Positions 57,497 to 64,000 of a stretch of 64,000 nt of DNA are shown piece after piece. Each line of letters opens with the position of its first letter. The stretch's first letter is position 1. The translations under genes and the position numbers were made by a program. Under the pieces are notes generated by a model. That model was not told the DNA's origin, ran no database searches, and was given only the letters and a program-made list of their open reading frames with translations. Origin of the DNA: Russula earlei (Eukaryota; Basidiomycota; Agaricomycetes; Russulales; Russulaceae); the NCBI GenBank assembly GCA_025769875.1, contig JAGFNK010000041.1:1-64000 (forward strand). The letters run 5' to 3'.

Positions 57497-60400
57497 TGTT
57501 CTTTTTATTTCGTTCGCAGATTGAAAAAAACTACGTCAGCCGTGCAAATCTTGCCATTCAAGCCAGCCAAGAGTCATTATCAGTCTCGGAGTTTACATCC
57601 ATGTCCAAAGAAAGGGTACCACGCTCCCGTTGAGTCGCAAAATTCATTTTTTGTGGTATTATCTATCTCGTATCGTCGGCAGGTACGACCGGCAAGATAA
57701 TTCTCTCGTGTGAGACCCCACATTGATCGATAGCGGAAATTAGAATTAATGCGCAACTCGTGTCATTTATCTTCTTATCTCAACCGGACCACGGGTGCCA
57801 AATCCATGAAGAAATTGTCTGATGAGCTCAATCCATGCGTCGTAACTTTGGCTTAACGCTGGCTGAATTGGTGTGCAGCCGACGCCCATTCAAGCGTGCA
57901 CAAACAAGTGGTATATTAACCACCTTTTTTTTTTTCAATCTTCTCGGAAATTATTAATACCTCATCAGAGAAGAGTCCTTGGATAACCATGTTGAGCAGC
58001 GTCCTCAGTCGTAACGCTCATTGTCAGCGCCCAGATTGGCAGTGACAATCATTGAACTCAGTTTGCCGGTGAATTGGTCATGCCAGCGCGCCAAACCCCA
58101 GCCTGCCTTCGCATCTCAGCTGCCACTTGCCGACAAAAATGGGAGCGAAACTGTGCGAGCGTAAACTCGCATTGATTACCAAATCCAGATTATCTGAGGA
58201 AGGGAAGAACGCTTCGCGTCGCTTGTACCCGGAACCGAAGCCTGTCTGGGTCTCCCTGTCCGGTGACCGCCATCCTCACGTTCATATACCGGCTCAAAAA
58301 AAAAAAGGATTTGTGAGCGCTCAGGATGGACGTGGAAATCGCACATCTACGGGTACGGGCTTTCGGAGTGGGAATGACCATGCTTCTTACCCTCAAGCTC
58401 AAGCGCCCAACACAGCGCCGCGCACGGAGACCCTCGTCTGCCAAACCTAAAACGCCGCTTGCCAGAAGAGAAAAAAAAAACAGCTTAGAAGGCGTGTATA
58501 TCCACAGTGAGGGAAAACGAATTGATCCCAGGGTGCAAGACGGCTGGCGATTGGGATTGTAAATTCCTTTTCACACCTCGAACCCGAGGACAGGCATCAT
58601 GTGCAGGTTCCCGTCATCATCGGATACTGGAATAAACGATTTCATGAATGTTTCTCCTCAACTGCAATTGCGAAAGACTAGCAGTTCGGAGCTTCAATTC
58701 GCAACCAGACACAATGTTCCTTTCTTCGGTCTCGCCGCGAAATCAATGGTGCGTTGGAACTGGACGGGGCTTGCGATGCCGGGCAAAGGCAGAGGGCAAA
58801 TACCTTCAGCCGCCGTATGCGTACCCGATGCCGATACAACACGAGAGTGAAAAACGACCTGCCGCGTAGAAACTGAACAACGCATTACCGATTGAGTTTG
58901 TGTGGCGGTCCTCACATATACAAGGGGGAAGCACCCCCACACGTGTGATGCTACTTAGGCAGACATACGCCGTCATAAATCGGTTCGACTCCACCCCAAT
59001 TATGGCGCCAAAGGTTCAGCTACGACGAGCGAGTTGCCTGGAACGTCAAGCGACATGCGTCCGGCGCGCTAGTTTTGCCTGTCAGGCGCTGTGATGTGAA
59101 CACTGACTGGCTGGGAAGTCTCCGAAATGGACCACACGATCTCCCCGAGTACAAAGGTTCTCATTTACCGACCCGAGACGCTGACCGGGTGAGCGACGGC
59201 TCAAGTGTTTATTGATCTTCTATCACCGCACGACGTCAGCCCCAAACCAAAAAAAAAAAAAGAAAAGAAAAGAAACGAAAAGGAAAAGAGGGATGCAAAG
59301 ATGAGAAGTCAGAGAACAGGAAGCAAGGACACACCCACGAGGCTCCGTCGTCCGCATCGCATTCATCAAGGAAACGTGAAGGACGCTCGCATTTGTTTTA
59401 AGTGGGTGAGGGGATCATTGCATATGGCGCAAAAGCAGGAGCAGCTTCCATGTCTTGCGAAGAATGCGAACCCCCACCGCCTTTACGCCGAGACGTGGCC
59501 AAATCCGTACTCGAATTCGCCGACACTCCGGGCCCGCTTCCATATCCGTGAAATCTCGACCATCGGGCCCCCCCCCCCAATCCAGCTTTTTTCTCGCCAT
59601 CGCCATCGGGTGCTTCCTTTCGCTATTGTTTCTTTCTTTTTTTTTTTTTTTGGGTTCTTCCCGGTACTGAATTTGGTCGGTACGTTGCTCTGCCCCACTT
59701 CCTGCGCGTGTGGCAGCGCCGCCCGATTTTCCCGGAGCGAAGCATTGTCCATGTCCAATGACCCTGGATTCGTTGGATTTGGGTTTGGGATTGACTCAGG
59801 ATCGCGCGATAATTTACTCACACCCATTTTCATCTTACCCAAGGTCCTGCTCGAACGGAGCCTCACACACGCACTCTCTTCCTTCCCCCGTGTTTTTTGT
59901 TTTGTTTTGTTTTGTTTTTGGCTATTCACGCGTGCGGCACGAGTTCCGCGTTCCGGCAATTTCGCAATTTTATTTTTCAGGGTTTTTTCTTTTTTTCTTT
60001 TTGGCTCTGCGTTCGTTTGCCCTGCATACGTGCGATGGGCGATCATCATCCGACTGCGTGGCAATTGAATGGCAATGGTGTAGTGAACGACCGTTGTTTT
60101 CTGAAACCGATGTCAGAAACCGATGTCATGTCAGTCGTCCGTGTGGTGAACAACGCGTGGGTTCAGTGTCCACGCCGCGTGTCTGCACAGTAATACCCAA
60201 CCCACTTCCATTCCAACAAGCGCAGCGCGTCCATGTGGAAGGACCCCGGATGTTGTTGGGACCAGTTTTTTGACAGAACCAATCTTAATCTACTCGAGTT
60301 CTTGGTTGGCCCCAAAGTTTTTTGGGATTGCCGAAATTTGTCCGGATCGCCGAAGATGCGCTTTGAAAAAAAAAATAATCCGGGCGTCACTTGCTTTGCT

Positions 60401-61120
60401 CCGCTTTGCATGAATTTTTGAGAGAGAGAAGGGAGAGGAGGGACAGGACGATCGGATTTAGCTCCGAACGAACGCAAACAGGTCGGTCGGTGACCCACTT
60501 TTGGCCCGACCAGAACTTGGCGCTTTCAAATCGGCATCCCTGGGGTCCTCGTGTGGAGATCGACAAGTGTTTCGGGCTGTGCCACTCGCGCTCCATTCCA
60601 ACTGCTGCTGCTGCTGCTGCTGCAGGCGTCTTACTCTCAGCGGAGCGCCTCTTCCCGGTGCAGAGCATGCACTGAAAACGTGGATCAGTGCCGTCGATGA
60701 TGCAGCTCTCTTCCTTGTGCTGGAGTGGTCGGGCTCGTGCGCGTCCTTTGAGATATGAGATATGACCGCTTCCGACTTCTCCTATTGCTTGCAGGCGGCC
60801 TACGCGATATGGCCACACTGCATGCTGCATGCTGCACATCACGATCGTCTGCAATCAATGATCCCTTGCCCTCCTTTTCTCGATACAGTTCGTTCTTGTG
60901 TTGGTCTCTGATTATTGGTGTGCCTCTCAAGGGTTGACGGGGAGGAATGTCAACATGAGTACTGTACCTTCACCATGGCCATGAGAACTGAACCTACCCT
61001 CGTGATCCTGATTGCACTCAAAAGATGGCAGATCAAGACTAACCCTGACATGATTTTCAGATGGGTACCCTGGTTCAGACACTTGAGATCTCTCCCTCAA
61101 TCAAAGCTCAATCAGCATTA
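57497..61120. other. 3.6-kb gene-free region
   Basis: No supportable gene. It contains A- and T-runs (57923-57935, 58298-58308, 59250-59263, 59638-59651), a TTTTG run at 59894-59919, a tandem GAAACCGATGTCA pair at about 60101-60127 and (CTG)7 at 60602-60622. Confidence 0.45.
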
Positions 61121-61335
61121 GTGCTTCAAGGTCCAGTCTGGTCCAGTTTTTTTCCTGTGTTGGGGTGCAACCATGAACCAGACTGGTTGATGTTTTTCAA
61201 AACTTACATGCAACTGCAGACTGGACCAGTATAGACTGGTCTGTCATGGTTACCCAACAGTTGCTGGACTGGTTGTAACTGGTCTTGCAATGGACCAGTT
61301 CAGACCAGTTTACAACTGGTCCAGACCATGCATCA
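61121..61335. repeat. Cluster of short ACTGGTC/GACCAGT inverted repeats
   Basis: More than a dozen copies of ACTGG or its complement CCAGT, many as the near-palindrome CTGGACCAG or CTGGTCCAG, crowd this 215-bp stretch in both orientations. It could form many small stems and may mark the end of the mobile element to its right. Confidence 0.6.
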
Positions 61336-62344
61336 AAGTACACATTAATATTACTACAAAACCACCCTGCAAGCAGAGGTGCAGGGGTGTGCTACATAAT
61401 AAGCATTGGGACTATAGCACAAGAAAGAGGGCTGTGGTGAGGATTCTCAAGAGGAGATGTATGCTGCCCATGCCTGCAGCATCGCTGACCATGTGATGCT
61501 AAGTGAAACTGTGGATACCTTGAGGAGGTACACATGAGCCACTGCATGGAACAATGAAATGCAGAACATGATATGTGTGGAATGACAGGAACTCCTCAAT
61601 TGAGGGCAGCACTGCTGCTGCATGGGCATGGAGCTGTGGGGTTTGACTCATATGCAGCTACCAGAATGGGTGGTGTGTTGTCTGTTATCATTGTGGGGCC
61701 TTGGAGCTGGTGGTCCTGGTTGCTGGTCAGGGTTAGTGGTCCTGTGCTCCCAAAGTACTCCCCTCCACAGCATGAGCAGGGACTTGTGGCAGTGGTTGAG
61801 TGTGCTGTTGTTGTCAATGCCATTCCACCCACAATCCACCTTATGAGCAGTTGCTTGGGAGACTGGGGCAGCTGGTGGGTTGTCATGGCATCCTAGCACT
61901 ATCCAATGCCATTGTAGGGTCATGACACACTATCCACCTGGCAGTTGACATCTTTTTGCAAAAAGTGTCATGCTCCAGAAATGGTAAGTGCCTCACCAAT
62001 GTGGCTCCTCAAGGCAATTCCCATAAACCCCGCAATTGTTTTCAAACACAGAATAATAATTACACACACAATGTCAACTTTCATAATGGTGGTTTCAGGA
62101 GTTATGGACAACAAAATAAATAATATTTAAACTAATCTAAGGGCTTGATTATGATGCTGAGAAGGCCAGCGCTGCCACACTTGGGGTGGGCGGTGTGAAG
62201 GCGCCTGTGGGCAATGATGAGGGGAGGGCATACACTGTGGCTGGGCCAAGGGAGGGAGCAGTTGCAGGGGCACACATGCCTGAGAACACACAGCTTGGGC
62301 CCACACATGGGCCTATGACAGAGAGGGCATCGGATTTGGCATGC
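61336..62344. other. Noncoding flank of the MULE
   Basis: No intact gene. Base composition resembles the transposase region to the right, so this may be the element's 3' noncoding part. No terminal inverted repeat could be defined because the other end lies outside the window. Confidence 0.35.
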
Positions 62345-64000
62345 TTACCCTAAGCATTCCCCCCCAGCATACAGGTCGCTGTGAATGCGATGGCACTTGC
62401 CCTTGGCAGTGCCAATACTCTTCTCCATCAACCCACACTTGTCAGGGAGGCACTTCTGCTTTGGGGCCCATTTGATTCCCATATGGTTGGCGGTCTCTGT
62501 CCAAGTGTTTTGATTGGGTGTGATCGTGGCCTTTTCAGGTAAAGTGCTCTGATACTGAGTAGATGTGATCGCAGTGGTTAGGCTATACTTTGCTGACCAG
62601 TAGGCTTCAACAATGGCTGGGGTTGCCATTGCTGGTTCCATCAGGCTGATTGATAAGCAACTGTGATAGGCAACTGATATCTTTTGTGAGTGTTTGAATG
62701 GATTCCTCTGGTCTTGGAATGCCAGTGTGTGCATGGGTAATTGAGGACTGTGCTATGAGGCACTTAGGCTTATAATCTGGGAATGTGGTGGGGAAATGGT
62801 GTTGGATAGTGGCTATGTGCTTGCAAAACTGTACCCTTGGGAAGTTGGGGCAATCACATATCAATTGACTAGATCGACAACAAAGAATTTACCCTGTTGA
62901 GAAGCTGATGCAACATAGAAGCAGTTGTCACATCAAATTTCTCAATTGAATCTCGGGAAATGCTATTGGCTATTTCCAGGATTTCATGCCACTGTTTCTT
63001 AGCCAGATCAGGGCCCACCAGCCTGACAGCTTGTTGCATGCTCTCATTTTGGTAATGAGGCTCCATACCATTCACTAGTGTGTGAATAATATGGTCAATC
63101 CTCCAATTCCACTTCCCATCAAGCCAATGTGTTTTTAATACATGATGATATCTAAATTAAATTAATAATTAGATCTGGCCATGTCAAATTGATAACATAT
63201 GCTTCAAGTAACATATTGGTGTCTCCCTCTGCAAAAATTGTCCTGCTTTTTTGGATGACTTTGGACCACAGATGGCTATAAGGCAACCATTTTGAAGCCA
63301 GGTAATGCACAAAGGATTGAGGGTTAGAGGGATCATTTGCAATATCATCCCAAAGCTTGAAGAATGTGGCCATATCCTCTGTATTCACCCAAGCTTTGAC
63401 CTTGTCCCACAGTGCTCGAAACTTGGTGGTAATGATGTGCAATCTCACCGTGTGGAGGACATGCCATGTGCAGAGGTACACTTGGCTCTGTGGGTACACA
63501 TCCTGAAGCGCTGCAATTTGTGCCTCATCATGATCTGTCATTATTACTGAGGGGCAGACAGTGGGACTCGCTTCCTTTACCCAGTTTACCAAAAAGGAAA
63601 TGATTTCTATGCTGCCATTTGAAGTGAGCATCTAGGCAACAGGAACACCTATAGGGAGTATGAGCACTCAGTGCCAAGATCTTGGATTCATTCTTATGCA
63701 CCATGCCCCCAATGGTCCCTAGTGATGATTGTAAATAGAAGCAGATTGACATATTGGGTTGTATTATGTGTCACTCGATACCGATAAATGAGTGGCCAAG
63801 GTGCTGGAACACATCCCATTGAAACTTGGTTTGGATGCAAAGGACAAAGCACCCTTTATGCAGCTTTGAAGTCTGGGGTGGTTCATCAAGCTTATCTTGA
63901 TAAAAGACTGATATCTTTTCAGCTCTGAGTCTATCAACCCACAGCCTCACAGAGATGGCATCTTCTTCATGCAAACAGATGCCCTCTTCATCTATCTGCT
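62345..64000 (-). pseudogene. MULE-type transposase, inactivated, 5' end outside the window
   Basis: The minus strand from the right edge encodes a Mutator-like transposase: HEEDAISVRLWVDRLRAEK, THNTTQYVNLLLFTI, IIMTDHD-like VIMTDHDEAQIAAL (second catalytic Asp), VYLCTWHVLHTVR, HVLKTHWLDGKWNWRIDH, then a SWIM zinc finger CDCPNF...FCKHI near 62860-62810, and a Lys/Ser tail to 62345. A ~47-bp intron near 63190-63145 is plausible. Damage: a 1-nt loss at about 63772-63777, where the first catalytic Asp should precede THNTTQY; a TAG at 63632-63634 in PVA-W-MLTSNGS; frame changes at about 62868-62895 before the SWIM finger and near 62640-62710. Cut-and-paste transposition is known for the family, but this copy cannot encode it. 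Confidence 0.85.

Noticed and set aside
59205..60068. 287-codon plus-strand frame
   Set aside because: Made of Lys and Phe runs from A- and T-tracts, with no protein-like segments and no matching family.

Overview
The window looks like nuclear DNA of a basidiomycete fungus, probably an Agaricomycete of the Rhizoctonia/Ceratobasidium type. The evidence is short GT-AG introns of about 45-65 bp in almost every gene, with CTRAC-like branch sites, plus fungal gene content: TOR kinase, R3H-SUZ protein, F-box/RCC1 protein, a C2H2 factor with the WPGC...GTLNHLNAH finger, and xylulokinase. Species-level assignment is inference.

Region by region. 1-0.4 kb: decayed 3' end of a Ty3/Gypsy chromovirus. 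0.4-7.5 kb: accessory region with three genes that share an unrecognised domain of about 110 residues. One gene carries two tandem copies of it. The other two carry it behind a beta-trefoil (I66/ricin-B-like) and stand head to head across a degenerate minisatellite. A multipass membrane protein gene and a small Cys-rich gene lie among them. 7.9-9.7 kb: xylulokinase. 9.7-14.8 kb: gene-poor accessory DNA with a small membrane-anchored protein, a 28-bp perfect palindrome, a 408-bp near-perfect fold-back element and an orphan carnitine acyltransferase fragment.

14.9-48 kb is the conserved core: PUS1-like tRNA pseudouridine synthase (+), R3H-SUZ protein (-), a Ser/Thr-repeat basic protein (+), a vacuolar-type amino-acid transporter (-), a conserved unknown protein (-), methylenetetrahydrofolate reductase (+), an ELMO/CED-12 protein (-) head to head with TOR kinase (+), two intron-containing tRNA-Pro genes (-) and an F-box/RCC1 protein (-). 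48-54 kb is almost gene-free and rich in simple repeats. A C2H2 transcription factor (-) lies at 54.3-56.3 kb, followed by about 4.6 kb of noncoding DNA with one possible small secreted protein. 61-64 kb holds short inverted repeats and an inactivated MULE transposase that runs off the right edge.

The core genes are housekeeping (one-carbon metabolism, pentose entry, tRNA modification, TOR growth signalling, vacuolar amino-acid transport) and do not form one pathway. Most gene models below were built by hand, by joining frames at GT-AG (twice GC-AG) junctions that restore conserved motifs. Two conserved genes (MTHFR, TOR) each contain a 1-nt shift against the expected frame; sequencing error or a real allele cannot be told apart here.
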